Source: Microbacterium sp. 3J1 (lineage in GTDB: Bacteria > Actinomycetota > Actinomycetes > Actinomycetales > Microbacteriaceae). From it: 64,000 bases of DNA. Positions 9,781 to 18,629 of this stretch are shown here, piece after piece. How positions within the stretch are numbered: the stretch's first letter is position 1; each line of letters begins with the position of its first letter. The stretch is taken from the NCBI RefSeq assembly GCF_001049495.1, contig NZ_CDWI01000007.1:124001-188000 (forward strand). Reading direction: 5' to 3'. The notes under the pieces were generated by a model that was not told the origin of the DNA, did not search any database, and saw only the letters and a list, made by a program, of their open reading frames with translations. Both the position numbers and the translations under genes were made by a program.

Positions 9781-11088
9781 GTGCTGCTGTGTGTCACGGC
9801 GAGTCACAAGACCGCCTCCTTCGAATTGCTCGAACGCCTGAGCCGCACCCCCGACGACGTCGCCTCCACCATCGTGGACACGGCCTCGTGCGTGCAGGGT
9901 GCGGTCGTTCTGGCTACCTGCAACCGGTTCGAGGCGTACGTCGAGATGGACGAGCCGGTCACCGCCGCCGGCGCGATCGGCGTCGAGGCCGTCCTCGAGG
10001 CGGTCGAGTCCGCCACCGGCATCAGCACCGGAGAACTCGACGGCGCGTACGACGTGCACTCCGGTCGACGAGTCGCCGAGCATCTCTTCTCCGTCGCCTC
10101 CGGACTCGAATCCGTCGTGTCGGGCGAGGGCGAGATCGCCGGCCAGGTGCGCCGGGCGCTGAAGTCCGCCCGCAAGGACGGCACCACGTCGCCCGAGCTC
10201 GAGCGCCTGTTCCAGCGCGCCAGCCAGGCACAGCGCAAGGTGAAGAACGTCACCGCCCTCGGCCGCGCCGGTCGATCGCTCGTCCGCCTCGCCCTCGAGC
10301 TCGCCGACAGCCGGATCGCGGACTGGTCGGCCGAGCGCGTGCTGCTCGTCGGCACCGGGGCCTACGCGGCCGTCACGTTGGCGACGCTGCGCGAGCGCGG
10401 CGCCGTGAACATCTCGGTGTACTCGCCGTCGGGCCGAGCGGAGAAGTTTGCCGCGAAGCACGGCATCCGCCCTGTCGACGCCGAGGACTACGCCCGCGTC
10501 GCCTCGCGTTCGAGCCTGCTGATCACCTGCACCACCGCGACCGAGCCGGTGCTCACTCCCGACCACCTGCAGGCGCCCACCGGCATCGCCGCGGCCGGGT
10601 GCCCGGTGGCGTCGCACAACCAGCTCGTCGTCGACCTCGGCATGCCGCGCAACGTCGATCCGGCCGTCGCGACACTCGAGGGCGTCGCGCTCCTCGACCT
10701 CGAGACCATCAGCCTGCACGCTCCGCTGGAGGAGCTGCAGGCGACGGATGCCGCACGCAGCGTCGTCCGCGAGGCGGCTGACACCTTCCACGTCGTCGGC
10801 AGCCGCCAGAGCGTCGTGCCCTCGGTCGTCGCGCTGCGCTCCCACATCTTCTCGCTGCTGGACTCCGAGATCGATCGGGCGCGTGCACGGGGCGATGAGG
10901 ACGGCAAGGTGGAGCAGGCGCTGCGGCATCTCGCCGGTGTGCTCCTGCACACGCCCACGACCCGTGCGCACGAGCTCGCCGCCACCGGCCGTGCCGACGA
11001 GTTCTCGGCGGCCCTCTCGACGCTCTACGGCATCGCACCCGTCGAACCCGCCGAGGCATCGGTCGAAGACGACGCCGCGTCGGCCTGA
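9781..11088 (+). CDS. hemA: glutamyl-tRNA reductase
   Basis: NADPH-dependent reductase of glutamyl-tRNA(Glu) and first committed enzyme of C5 haem synthesis; it feeds HemL. The 435-residue protein has the catalytic cysteine in [11 protein letters not shown], the [14 protein letters not shown] block, an NADP fold ([16 protein letters not shown]) and the C-terminal dimerisation helices. The start is GTG, which follows its -10 box by six bases. It is transcribed away from the rest of the haem genes and may be regulated separately. Confidence 0.96.
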   Translation: MLLCVTASHKTASFELLERLSRTPDDVASTIVDTASCVQGAVVLATCNRFEAYVEMDEPVTAAGAIGVEAVLEAVESATGISTGELDGAYDVHSGRRVAEHLFSVASGLESVVSGEGEIAGQVRRALKSARKDGTTSPELERLFQRASQAQRKVKNVTALGRAGRSLVRLALELADSRIADWSAERVLLVGTGAYAAVTLATLRERGAVNISVYSPSGRAEKFAAKHGIRPVDAEDYARVASRSSLLITCTTATEPVLTPDHLQAPTGIAAAGCPVASHNQLVVDLGMPRNVDPAVATLEGVALLDLETISLHAPLEELQATDAARSVVREAADTFHVVGSRQSVVPSVVALRSHIFSLLDSEIDRARARGDEDGKVEQALRHLAGVLLHTPTTRAHELAATGRADEFSAALSTLYGIAPVEPAEASVEDDAASA

Positions 11089-11123
11089 CGGCTCCTCGGC
11101 CGGCACCGCGCGATGTCGCGCCA

Positions 11124-11237
11124 GGTGCGAGACTGGGGGCATGGCCCTTCACATCACCGGAGACACCGCCGCCGACGCTCTGCTCACCGACAACCCGTTG
11201 GCGCTCCTGATCGGGATGCTGCTGGACCAGCAGGTCC
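11124..11237. repeat. 114-bp direct repeat, left copy (5' end of HhH-GPD gene)
   Basis: This copy matches 13025-13138. The 97 bp from the ATG onward differ at only two positions, and the upstream 17 bp share GGTGC-AGACTG but differ in the six bases just before the ATG. The pair brackets the Schlafen-like ATPase gene like attachment sites or a single-crossover duplication. Confidence 0.9.
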
Positions 11238-11242
11238 GCTAA
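11141..11242 (+). pseudogene. truncated 5' copy of HhH-GPD repair gene
   Basis: Encodes the first 32 residues of the protein at 13042 ([20 protein letters not shown] onward to LLDQQV), then one Arg and a TAA stop where the inserted DNA begins. It keeps a GAGACT -10-like box six bases before the ATG, so a short peptide may still be made. It is the remnant left when the gene was split or its 5' end duplicated. Confidence 0.85.
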
Positions 11243-11471
11243 CCATTGGCAAACCAGTGATGCCTAGTGACAGGAATCTCGACGCGCCCTCGCGACCGGA
11301 GCGCAAGGACTGCCGAGCACCGCAGGCGAATCGCCTCGTGCGGTCTGACCGTGACACGGTCCACGCCGTCTGAGGCCACGAACCCCCCGCCGGGCTCACC
11401 TGCAATAGAACCCCGCGTGGTCCCCTCGGTTCTGATCCACGAATGTCAGACCCTCTGGGTACTGTGTGAGT

Positions 11472-12848
11472 ATGCCCATACAGACCCTCTCGATCGATGA
11501 TACGCAGGCTGACCGCATCCTCGAGGTGCGCGAAGGCCACTTCAACGATATGAAGTCGAAGGCCATCAAGCCCGGCAAGCTAACAAAAGCGATGAGCGCG
11601 TTCGCAAACGCGGACGGCGGAGAACTTTACATCGGCATCGACGAAGACGACGGTAAGTTCACATGGAACGGTTTCACAGATGAGGAAGCGGCGAATGGGC
11701 ATCTCCAGATCTTCGAGCAGCTATTCCCACTTGGTGAGGGGTTCCAGTACGAGTTCTTGACCGCTCCCAGCCGCGTGGGCCTGGTCTTGCACGTTGTCAT
11801 ACTTCGCGGGTCTACCATCCGCAAAGCTTCGGACAACGTCATTTACGTACGCCGCGGCGCATCCTCCCTTCCAGTCAGCACGGACGCGGCACTCCGGCAA
11901 CTGGAACGTGACAAGGGGATTACTTCTTTTGAGACTGAGTTGGTGAACGCCGATCCTGCGGAGGTGACCAACTCAGAAACCACGATTGAGTTCATGCTTG
12001 AGGCGTTCCCGGCCGTCGAGCCCGAACGCTGGATGAGATCGCAGCGCGTCATTGCAGATGGTCGGCCCACCGTCGCTGGAGTGCTGCTATTCGCAGACTT
12101 GCCCCAGGCGTACCTGGCCAAGCGCTCATCGGTGAAGTTGTACAGATACAAGACCTCTGAATCCGAGGGCACCCGGGAGACACTGGACGGACAACCTGCA
12201 ACCATTGAGGGCCCGCTCTACTCACAGATCAAGGCCGCTGTCGAGCGCACGACCGCGTTGGTCGAGTCGATAAAGAAGCTCGACGAATCTGGTTTGACGG
12301 CGGTCACCTATCCGCCAGAGACAATCCACGAGATCATCACCAATGCACTGATACACCGGGACTATGGGGTCGCCGATGATGTGCATATCCGAGTCTTCGA
12401 TAACCGGGTCGAGGTAGAGAGTCCCGGGCGCCTCGCCGGACACGTTTCACCCTCGAACATTCTCGATGAGCGGTTTGCGCGGAATGGCAGCATCGTGCGA
12501 CTCATCAATAAGTTTCCGGATCCACCGAACAAGGATGTCGGCGAGGGTCTCAACACCGCCTTTGCGGCGATGAAGAAGCTTCAGCTCAAGGACCCGATCA
12601 TCGTCGAGCTAGATCACTCGGTTCTCGTGAACATCCGCCACGAGAGACTCGCCTCACCCGAGCAGATGGTTATGGAGTATCTCGCCGATTACGACGAGAT
12701 TACGAACAAGATCGTCCGTGATCTCACCGGCATCGGTTCAGAGAACCGGGTGAAAAATGTATTCTACGCACTTGCGCAGGCCGGACAGATCGAGCGTGTA
12801 CCTGAGAAGAGGGGCAATAAGGCGGCCTGGCAGAAGAAGACTTCCTGA
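11472..12848 (+). CDS. Schlafen/AlbA_2 domain plus HATPase_c_4 protein
   Basis: About 458 residues from ATG 11472 (an in-frame GTG lies at 11466). The N-terminal third looks like an AlbA_2/Schlafen nucleic-acid domain (REGHFNDMKSKAIKPGKLTK; FANADGGELYIGIDED). Residues near 280-330 form a GHKL-type ATP-binding block (TIHEIITNALIHRDYGV; VFDNRVEVESPGRL). A winged-helix-like segment ends the protein. Such proteins are annotated as transcriptional regulators or RecG-like, and many sit in defence islands; molecular function is unproven. The GC content is visibly lower than neighbours. It is the only gene of the insert between the 114-bp repeats. TACTGT six bases before the ATG suggests leaderless expression. 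Confidence 0.8.
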   Translation: MPIQTLSIDDTQADRILEVREGHFNDMKSKAIKPGKLTKAMSAFANADGGELYIGIDEDDGKFTWNGFTDEEAANGHLQIFEQLFPLGEGFQYEFLTAPSRVGLVLHVVILRGSTIRKASDNVIYVRRGASSLPVSTDAALRQLERDKGITSFETELVNADPAEVTNSETTIEFMLEAFPAVEPERWMRSQRVIADGRPTVAGVLLFADLPQAYLAKRSSVKLYRYKTSESEGTRETLDGQPATIEGPLYSQIKAAVERTTALVESIKKLDESGLTAVTYPPETIHEIITNALIHRDYGVADDVHIRVFDNRVEVESPGRLAGHVSPSNILDERFARNGSIVRLINKFPDPPNKDVGEGLNTAFAAMKKLQLKDPIIVELDHSVLVNIRHERLASPEQMVMEYLADYDEITNKIVRDLTGIGSENRVKNVFYALAQAGQIERVPEKRGNKAAWQKKTS

Positions 12849-13024
12849 CTGCAGCGCAGGCCGCCTTGAAGACGAATCGGCATTCAGGTGACTAATCGGT
12901 TATTTGTTACCGGCTCGAGTCTGCCGAATCAGGGGACGGTCGCGACGAAACGCATATCGTCGTCGACGAGCACATCGCGGCGGCGGTCTGATGCCGCTGT
13001 AGCACGCTAACAGTACGCCTCGTC

Positions 13025-13138
13025 GGTGCCAGACTGTTCTTATGGCCCTTCACATCACCGGAGACACAGCCGCCGACGCCCTGCTCACCGACAACCCGTT
13101 GGCGCTCCTGATCGGGATGCTGCTGGACCAGCAGGTCC
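13025..13138. repeat. 114-bp direct repeat, right copy
   Basis: Right-hand partner of 11124-11237. It contains the promoter-like CAGACT, a six-base spacer and the first 97 bp of the intact HhH-GPD gene. The sequence diverges from the left copy immediately after GCAGGTCC. Confidence 0.9.
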
Positions 13139-13614
13139 CGATGGAGACCGCGTTCGCGGGTCCGCTCAAGATCGAGCAGCGCACCGGGGCGACGGATGCG
13201 GCGACCATCGCCGGCATGGCTCCCGACGTCTTCCTCGAAGCCTTCCGGCAGTCGCCGTCCGTGCACCGGTTCCCCGGGTCGATGGCCGCGCGGGTGCAGA
13301 CCCTCTGCCAGGAGATCGTCGACCGCTGGGGCGGCGATGCGTCGGCGCTGTGGACCGAGGGAGACCCCTCCGGACCCGAGGTGCTCGACCGACTGCAGGC
13401 TCTTCCCGGGTTCGGCGAGCAGAAGGCGAGGATCTTCCTCGCGCTGCTGGGCAAGCAGTACGGCTTCACCGGCGCCGGGTGGCGTGAGGCCGCGGGCGAC
13501 TACGGCGACGAAGGATCGTTCCGCAGCGTCGCCGACATCGTCTCCCCGGAGTCGCTGACCAAGGTGCGGGAGCACAAGAAGGCCATGAAGGCCGCCGCCA
13601 AGGAGACGAGATGA
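13042..13614 (+). CDS. HhH-GPD-type base-excision DNA repair protein
   Basis: 190-residue protein of the actinobacterial HhH-GPD family. A helix-hairpin-helix is visible in LQALPGFGEQKARIFLALLG near residue 120; glycosylases use this to bind DNA. The usual catalytic Lys/Asp arrangement is not obvious to me, so glycosylase activity is inferred from family naming. Its 5' end and promoter now come from the right-hand repeat copy, so the inserted element has reconstituted rather than destroyed the gene. It overlaps the next gene as ATGA. Confidence 0.82.
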   Translation: MALHITGDTAADALLTDNPLALLIGMLLDQQVPMETAFAGPLKIEQRTGATDAATIAGMAPDVFLEAFRQSPSVHRFPGSMAARVQTLCQEIVDRWGGDASALWTEGDPSGPEVLDRLQALPGFGEQKARIFLALLGKQYGFTGAGWREAAGDYGDEGSFRSVADIVSPESLTKVREHKKAMKAAAKETR

Positions 13615-14036
13615 AGCCCACCGGCGACGACGTCGCCGGTCTCATCGCACGATCCAGTCCTGCGGTCCGACGACGCGACGCTGAGACCCTGACCGCGCTG
13701 ATGCAGGAGATCACCGGCCGCGAGCCGCAGACCTGGGGCACGATCATCGGCTTCGGCGCGTGCCACTACCGCTACCCGACCGGCACCGAAGGCGACAGCG
13801 GACTCCTCGGATTCGCACCGCGCAAGGCCGCGACGACGATCTACCTGTTCGAGGGGACGCACGCGCACGCCGACGACCTCACTCGTCTCGGCCCGCACAC
13901 CACCGGGGTCGGATGCCTGTACATCAAGGACCTCGAGCAGATCGATCTCGATGTGCTCCGCGGGATCCTCGAACGGTCGCTCGCCTGGGTCGAGGCGGGC
14001 GGCACGGATCAGGTGCAGCTCACCGTCACGGGCTGA
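13611..14036 (+). CDS. DUF1801 (YdhG-like) domain protein
   Basis: 141 residues with the DUF1801 pattern: a helical start (SPAVRRRDAETLTALMQEI), then WGTIIGFGACHYRYPTG and LGFAPRKAATTIYLFEG. The fold resembles small iron- or ligand-binding YdhG proteins, but no activity is established. AAGGAG precedes the ATG, and the start overlaps the stop of the repair gene (ATGA), so the two form an operon. Confidence 0.8.
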   Translation: MKPTGDDVAGLIARSSPAVRRRDAETLTALMQEITGREPQTWGTIIGFGACHYRYPTGTEGDSGLLGFAPRKAATTIYLFEGTHAHADDLTRLGPHTTGVGCLYIKDLEQIDLDVLRGILERSLAWVEAGGTDQVQLTVTG

Positions 14037-14105
14037 TCAGCGCGCGTCACCTGATCAGCGCGCGTCACCTGATCAGCGCGCGTCACCTGGTCAGTGCGCG
14101 TACCC
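14034..14105. repeat. 18-bp tandem repeat joining two convergent stop codons
   Basis: Three perfect units of TGATCAGCGCGCGTCACC and a fourth degenerate one (TGGTCAGTGCGCGTACCC), then a partial GATCAGCGCG. The first base triplet is the DUF1801 stop, and the partial copy contains the stop of the opposing membrane-protein gene. TGATCA and GCGCGC palindromes could give paired RNA structures on both strands. Confidence 0.9.
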
Positions 14106-14107
14106 GA

Positions 14108-14833
14108 TCAGCGCGACCGGATCCGTTCAGCGACGGCCGGCACCGCGAACACCAGCACGATCGCCGCGACGATGGCGCGGACGATCCAGAGGCCCGGTTC
14201 CCAGATGACCTCGTATGCCCCGGGGATGCCGAAGAACGAGGCGATGATCGCGCCCCAGGACGCGCGTCCGCTGCCGTCGGTGTCGACCGACAGACCGCCG
14301 ATCACGCAGAGGACTCCCACCGCGAGGAGCACGAGGGGCATCATGACGATCCCGGCGCTCGCCTCGCCGCGGGCGATTCTGCCGATCGCCGTCACGAGGT
14401 TCACCAGCGGGAAGACGAAGAAGAACCAGACCAGAGCCCCGAGCAGTACGCCCACCACGATGAATATCGGCACCCAGATCAGCATCCAGGGTCCGTCGTC
14501 GCCGATGAAGTACTCGGGATCCCGCTTGATCGCGACGACGAAGGCCGCGAGGATCCCGGCCGGCAGCACCGCGAGCATCCACCACAGCACCGGTCTCGGC
14601 AGGTGACGACGCTCGGTGCTCCGGGTGATCACGAGCTGGATGACGATCGCCGAGGCGAGCGCAGGGATGCCGAACATCGCCACGAGCGGAGCGATGCCGT
14701 CGTTCTCGCGCAGGTCGAGGACCGTCAGGAGCAGCCACGCCAGCGCGACCGCGACCAGCACGACGGCCGCGACGGGTCGCACCGCACCAGCGTCGTCTGC
14801 TCCTCGTGCACGACCTCCCCCCGGGATCGTCAC
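14108..14833 (-). CDS. polytopic membrane protein, unknown function
   Basis: 241 residues with about six hydrophobic segments (for example PVAAVVLVAVALAWLLLTVL, LVWFFFVFPLVNLVTAI, IVMMPLVLLAVGVLCVIGG). No family recognised. The start is chosen as GTG 14833, one base after the glyS stop (TGACGTG), because frame extension further upstream runs inside glyS out of its frame. It is probably co-transcribed with glyS. Confidence 0.7.
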   Translation of the reverse strand: MTIPGGGRARGADDAGAVRPVAAVVLVAVALAWLLLTVLDLRENDGIAPLVAMFGIPALASAIVIQLVITRSTERRHLPRPVLWWMLAVLPAGILAAFVVAIKRDPEYFIGDDGPWMLIWVPIFIVVGVLLGALVWFFFVFPLVNLVTAIGRIARGEASAGIVMMPLVLLAVGVLCVIGGLSVDTDGSGRASWGAIIASFFGIPGAYEVIWEPGLWIVRAIVAAIVLVFAVPAVAERIRSR

Positions 14834-14834
14834 G

Positions 14835-16220
14835 TCAGGCGCCCTTGAGACGCTCCGCCAGGTACTGGTGCAGGGTGTCGATCGAGACGCGCTCCTGGGC
14901 CATGGTGTCGCGATCGCGCACCGTGACGGCCCGGTCGTCGAGCGAGTCGAAGTCGACCGTGACGCAGAACGGCGTGCCGATCTCGTCCTGACGGCGGTAC
15001 CGCCGACCGATCGCTCCGGCATCGTCGAAGTCGACCGCCCACGAGCTGCGCAGCGTGTCGGCGACCTCGCGCGCCAGCGGCGAGAGCCGCTCGTTGCGCG
15101 AGAGCGGCAGCACGGCCGCCTTCACCGGAGCCAGACGCGGGTCGAGCTTGAGCACCGTACGCACGTCGGTGCCGCCCTTGGCGTTCGGCACCTGCTCCTC
15201 GCGGTAGGCGTCGACGAGGAACGCCATCATCGAGCGCGTGAGACCGAACGAGGGTTCGATCACGTACGGGGTGTACCGGTCGCCGGTGGCCTGGTCGAAG
15301 TAGGTGAGGCTCTGCCCCGAGGCCTCGCTGTGGCTCGACAGGTCGTAGTCGGTGCGGTTGGCGACGCCCATGAGCTCGCCCCACTCCTTGCCCGGGAAGC
15401 CGAAGCGGTACTCGACGTCGATCGTGCCGGCGGAGTAGTGCGCGCGGTCATCCTCGGGCACGTCGAACTGGCGCATGTTCTCGGGGTCGATGCCCAGATC
15501 GATGAACCAGTTCCAGCACGCCTCGACCCAGTGCTCGAACCACTGCGGCGCGTCGGCGGGCGGTGTGAAGAACTCGATCTCCATCTGCTCGAACTCGCGC
15601 GTGCGGAAGATGAAGTTGCCGGGCGTGATCTCGTTGCGGAACGCCTTGCCGACCTGGCCGATGCCGAACGGCGGCTTCTTGCGGCTGGCGGTGAGCACGT
15701 TCGAGAAGTTCACGAAGATGCCCTGCGCGGTCTCGGGACGCAGGTAGTGGAGGCCCGACTCGTCATCGACGACGCCGAGGTAGGTCTTCACCAGGCCCGA
15801 GAACGACTTCGGCTCGGTGTACTGACCCTTGGTGCCGCAGTTCGGGCACGGAACGTCGGCGAGACCGTTCTCGGCCTTGCGTCCCTTGCGCGCCTCGAAG
15901 TCCTCGATGAGGTTGTCGGCACGGAAGCGCTTGTGGCAGCTCAGGCACTCGACGAGCGGGTCGGTGAAGGTGGCGACGTGACCCGATGCCTCCCACACGC
16001 GCTTGGGCAGGATGATGCTCGAATCGAGCCCCACCATGTCGCCGCGCCCGCGCACGAACGTCTGCCACCATTGGCGGCGGATGTTCTCCTTGAGCTCCGT
16101 CCCGAGGGGCCCGTAGTCCCAAGCCGACCTCGAACCGCCGTAGATTTCACCCGCTTGGAAGACGAACCCGCGGTGGCGGGCAAGGGCGATGACCTTGTCG
16201 AGACGGGACTGTTCGGCCAC
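14835..16220 (-). CDS. glyS: glycyl-tRNA synthetase, class II dimeric type
   Basis: Charges tRNA(Gly). The 461-residue alpha2-type enzyme has class II motifs: [20 protein letters not shown] near the N-terminus, [12 protein letters not shown] (motif 2 region) and [19 protein letters not shown] (motif 3). A zinc finger is inserted as CLSCHKRF and CPNCGTKGQ. The start is GTG 16220 with TTGGAG upstream. A -10-like TAAGAT lies on the coding strand at 16277-16272. Confidence 0.96.
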   Translation of the reverse strand: MAEQSRLDKVIALARHRGFVFQAGEIYGGSRSAWDYGPLGTELKENIRRQWWQTFVRGRGDMVGLDSSIILPKRVWEASGHVATFTDPLVECLSCHKRFRADNLIEDFEARKGRKAENGLADVPCPNCGTKGQYTEPKSFSGLVKTYLGVVDDESGLHYLRPETAQGIFVNFSNVLTASRKKPPFGIGQVGKAFRNEITPGNFIFRTREFEQMEIEFFTPPADAPQWFEHWVEACWNWFIDLGIDPENMRQFDVPEDDRAHYSAGTIDVEYRFGFPGKEWGELMGVANRTDYDLSSHSEASGQSLTYFDQATGDRYTPYVIEPSFGLTRSMMAFLVDAYREEQVPNAKGGTDVRTVLKLDPRLAPVKAAVLPLSRNERLSPLAREVADTLRSSWAVDFDDAGAIGRRYRRQDEIGTPFCVTVDFDSLDDRAVTVRDRDTMAQERVSIDTLHQYLAERLKGA

Positions 16221-16249
16221 GGTGGCTCCAATGGTCGGATGCGGAGAAC

Positions 16250-16265
16250 GCCCGTGATCACGGGC
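16250..16265. terminator. 16-bp perfect palindrome between GNAT and glyS genes
   Basis: GCCCGTGATCACGGGC is perfectly self-complementary and sits just after the GNAT stop and before glyS on the same strand. On the minus-strand transcript it is followed by GTTCTCC. It may end the GNAT message or bind a dimeric protein near the glyS transcript start; I cannot tell which. Confidence 0.4.
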
Positions 16266-16301
16266 ACCTCAATCTTATCCGCGCATGATGGAGCGCAACT
16301 C

Positions 16302-17006
16302 TCACGCCTGGGTGAAGAGATAGCCCTTCGCGACGTCGAACCCGGCGATCTGCAGGCCGCTGCCCAGCAGCCCCTCCATCTGCGCACGCAGGCGCATGCG
16401 CCACTCGTGCGCCGCATCCGGATCGGTCTCCCGCAGCGCCTCGATGTCGGCGGGGATCTCCAGCGTCTCGACCACGGTCTCGGCTGCCGGCGCCTTGGCG
16501 ATGTCGGCGAGCGCCCACTCGACGTCGAGCCGGTCGCTCTCGTCTCCGGCATCCCCTCCCCCGAAGATCCCGTAGCGGTTGATGGAGTAGCCGGTCACCC
16601 TCGCCCCGAGCACCGAGAGGAAGAAGTGCGCGTTGCGCGCCACGAGCGGGTCGAAGGTCCACGTGATGCGACCCACGTCGCGCGAGAAGGCCCATTGGCG
16701 CTGGTGCTCCTTGAGCTCGCGGCCCCACCCGCGTCCGCGATACTCCGGCAGCAGCGCGGTGATGTGCGAGTGCATGGCCCGCCGTCCGGGCTCACCGAAG
16801 AAGGCGATCGAGGCTCCGACCATCCGCTCCTCGCCGCCGTCGACGTCGGAGGCGGCGTCGAAGAGCCCGACGACGTAGTTGCCGGACTGCTGCAGCGCTC
16901 GCAGGGTGCCGGCGTCGATGACGCGTTCGGGGCCGCGGATGGAGTCGAGCAGGCCCTGCGCGTCGATGATCAGTTCAACGGTGTCGAGGTCACGGATGGT
17001 TCGCAC
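16302..17006 (-). CDS. GNAT-family acetyltransferase (COG3375-like)
   Basis: 234 residues starting at GTG 17006 (VRTIRDLDTVELIIDAQ). The acetyl-CoA loop is visible as ALLPEYRGRGWGRELKEHQR, followed by a WTFDPLVARNAHFFLSVLGA block typical of the COG3375 predicted acetyltransferases. Substrate unknown. The frame stays open for over 3 kb upstream only because it is antisense to GC-rich genes. CAGACT plus six bases precede the GTG, fitting a leaderless start. It is divergent from the peptide transporter at 17100. Confidence 0.8.
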   Translation of the reverse strand: MRTIRDLDTVELIIDAQGLLDSIRGPERVIDAGTLRALQQSGNYVVGLFDAASDVDGGEERMVGASIAFFGEPGRRAMHSHITALLPEYRGRGWGRELKEHQRQWAFSRDVGRITWTFDPLVARNAHFFLSVLGARVTGYSINRYGIFGGGDAGDESDRLDVEWALADIAKAPAAETVVETLEIPADIEALRETDPDAAHEWRMRLRAQMEGLLGSGLQIAGFDVAKGYLFTQA

Positions 17007-17099
17007 GCCCCCAGTCTGCCCCTCTCGACCGTGATCGCGGAATCGCGCGCCTCGGGACGAGCCGTCAACGGCTGCCCACGAGGGGCGTACCGTGGAGTA

Positions 17100-18563
17100 A
17101 TGGCATCCAGCGATACCGCGGCCACCGCGCGCGACACCCGGTTCTTCGGCCAGCCGTGGGCCCTCGTCCACATCTTCGGCGTCGAGATGTGGGAGCGGTT
17201 CAGCTTCTACGGCATGCAGGGCATCCTGCTCATCTACCTGTACTTCTCGGTGACCGAGGGCGGACTCGGGCTGCCGCAGGCCGTCGCCGGGGGGATCGTC
17301 GGCGCGTACGGCGGCTCCGTCTACCTCTCCACGATCCTCGGCGCCTGGATCGCCGACCGGATGCTGGGATCCGAGCGCGTACTGTTCCTCAGCGCCATCG
17401 TGATCGTCGCCGGTCACGTCGCCCTCGCCCTGCTTCCCGGCTTCCTCGGGGTCGGCGTCGGCCTGGTGCTCGTGGCACTCGGATCCGGTGGGCTCAAGGC
17501 CAACGCCACCGCGGTCGTCGGCACGCTCTACGGCCCGGACGACACCCGGCGCGATGCGGGTTTCTCGCTCTTCTACCTCGGCATCAACCTCGGCGCCTTC
17601 CTCGGCCCGATCCTCACCGGCATCCTGCAGTCGTCCCTCGGCTTCCACTACGGCTTCGGTCTCGCCGCGATCGGGATGGCACTCGGACTCGTGCAGTACT
17701 CGTTCGGCCGCCGCGCCCTTCCCGACGAGGCACGACGGGTGCCCAACCCGCTGCCCTCGTCGCGCTACCCGCTGGTGGCGATCGTCGCCGTCGCCGCGGT
17801 AGCACTCATCGTCGTGCTCGTCCTCGTCGGCGTCATCCGAGCCGACAACCTGGCGACCATCGTGATCATCGGCACGGTGGTGGCGACGGTCGCGTACTTC
17901 GCCGTCATCCTCACCAGCCGCCGCATCGACGCCACCGAGCGCTCGCGCGTCTGGGGCTTCCTGCCCCTGTTCGTCACCAGCGTCGCCTTCTGGTCGCTGT
18001 ACCAGCAGCAGTTCACCGTGCTGACGGTCTACTCGGACGAGCGGCTCGACCGGAACATCTTCGGCTTCGAGATGCCGGTCTCCTGGGTGCAGTCGATCAA
18101 TCCGGTGTTCATCATCATCCTGTCCGGCATCTTCGCCGCGATCTGGACCCGTCTGGGCACTCGCCAGCCGTCGACCCCGGTGAAGTTCGCGTTCGGCGCG
18201 ATCATCATGGGCGCGGCCTTCCTGCTCTTCCTGCCGTTCGCGGGCGGTGGGGCGAACTCCACCCCCCTTCTGGCGATCGTCGGGATCCTCTTCGTCTTCA
18301 CGATCGCCGAGCTGCTCATCTCGCCGGTCGGTCTGTCGGTGACGACGAAGCTCGCGCCGCGGGTGTTCCACACGCAGATGGTGGCGCTCTTCTTCCTGTC
18401 GATCGCGCTCGGCACCGCGATCTCCGGCTGGCTCGTGCGGTTCTACGACCCCGAGAACGAGGTGCCGTACTTCTCGATCCTCGGCGGCATCGCGATCGTC
18501 GTCGGCATCGGTCTGCTCCTCGCGGTCAAGCCCGTGCTGCGTCTCATGAAGGGCGTCAGCTGA
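17100..18563 (+). CDS. POT-family proton-dependent oligopeptide transporter
   Basis: 487-residue inner-membrane symporter, predicted to import di- and tripeptides with protons. The N-terminus has the POT signature VEMWERFSFYGMQGILLIYL (an ExxER-type proton-coupling motif) and FYLGINLGAFLGP. About fourteen hydrophobic segments are visible. ATG 17100 is six bases after TACCGT, so the message is probably leaderless. A strong hairpin follows the stop. Confidence 0.92.
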   Translation: MASSDTAATARDTRFFGQPWALVHIFGVEMWERFSFYGMQGILLIYLYFSVTEGGLGLPQAVAGGIVGAYGGSVYLSTILGAWIADRMLGSERVLFLSAIVIVAGHVALALLPGFLGVGVGLVLVALGSGGLKANATAVVGTLYGPDDTRRDAGFSLFYLGINLGAFLGPILTGILQSSLGFHYGFGLAAIGMALGLVQYSFGRRALPDEARRVPNPLPSSRYPLVAIVAVAAVALIVVLVLVGVIRADNLATIVIIGTVVATVAYFAVILTSRRIDATERSRVWGFLPLFVTSVAFWSLYQQQFTVLTVYSDERLDRNIFGFEMPVSWVQSINPVFIIILSGIFAAIWTRLGTRQPSTPVKFAFGAIIMGAAFLLFLPFAGGGANSTPLLAIVGILFVFTIAELLISPVGLSVTTKLAPRVFHTQMVALFFLSIALGTAISGWLVRFYDPENEVPYFSILGGIAIVVGIGLLLAVKPVLRLMKGVS

Positions 18564-18566
18564 CGG

Positions 18567-18600
18567 TGGGCGGGCGGCGAGGAGCCGCCGCCCGCGCCCC
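18567..18600 (+). terminator. GC-rich hairpin after the POT transporter gene
   Basis: GCGGGCGGC (18570-18578) pairs perfectly with GCCGCCCGC (18587-18595) around an eight-base loop. It lies 3 bp past the stop codon and ends just before the next gene's promoter. There is no T-run, as is common in actinobacterial terminators. Confidence 0.6.
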
Positions 18601-18629
18601 GATGTCGGGATCGCCGATAGCCTGAGGCG

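Noticed and set aside
11238..13024. Insertion sequence
   Set aside because: No transposase, no terminal inverted repeats and no short target duplication; flanking repeats are 114 bp of host gene sequence.
14034..14105. CRISPR-like array
   Set aside because: Units are 18 bp with no spacers and lie on two stop codons; no cas genes are present.
16221..16301. T-box riboswitch before glyS
   Set aside because: Only 81 bp separate the genes and no T-box sequence or specifier stem is visible; a simple palindrome is present instead.
14616..18563. A 1315-codon open frame on the plus strand
   Set aside because: The part before 17100 is antisense to glyS and the GNAT gene. Only the POT transporter from ATG 17100 is real.
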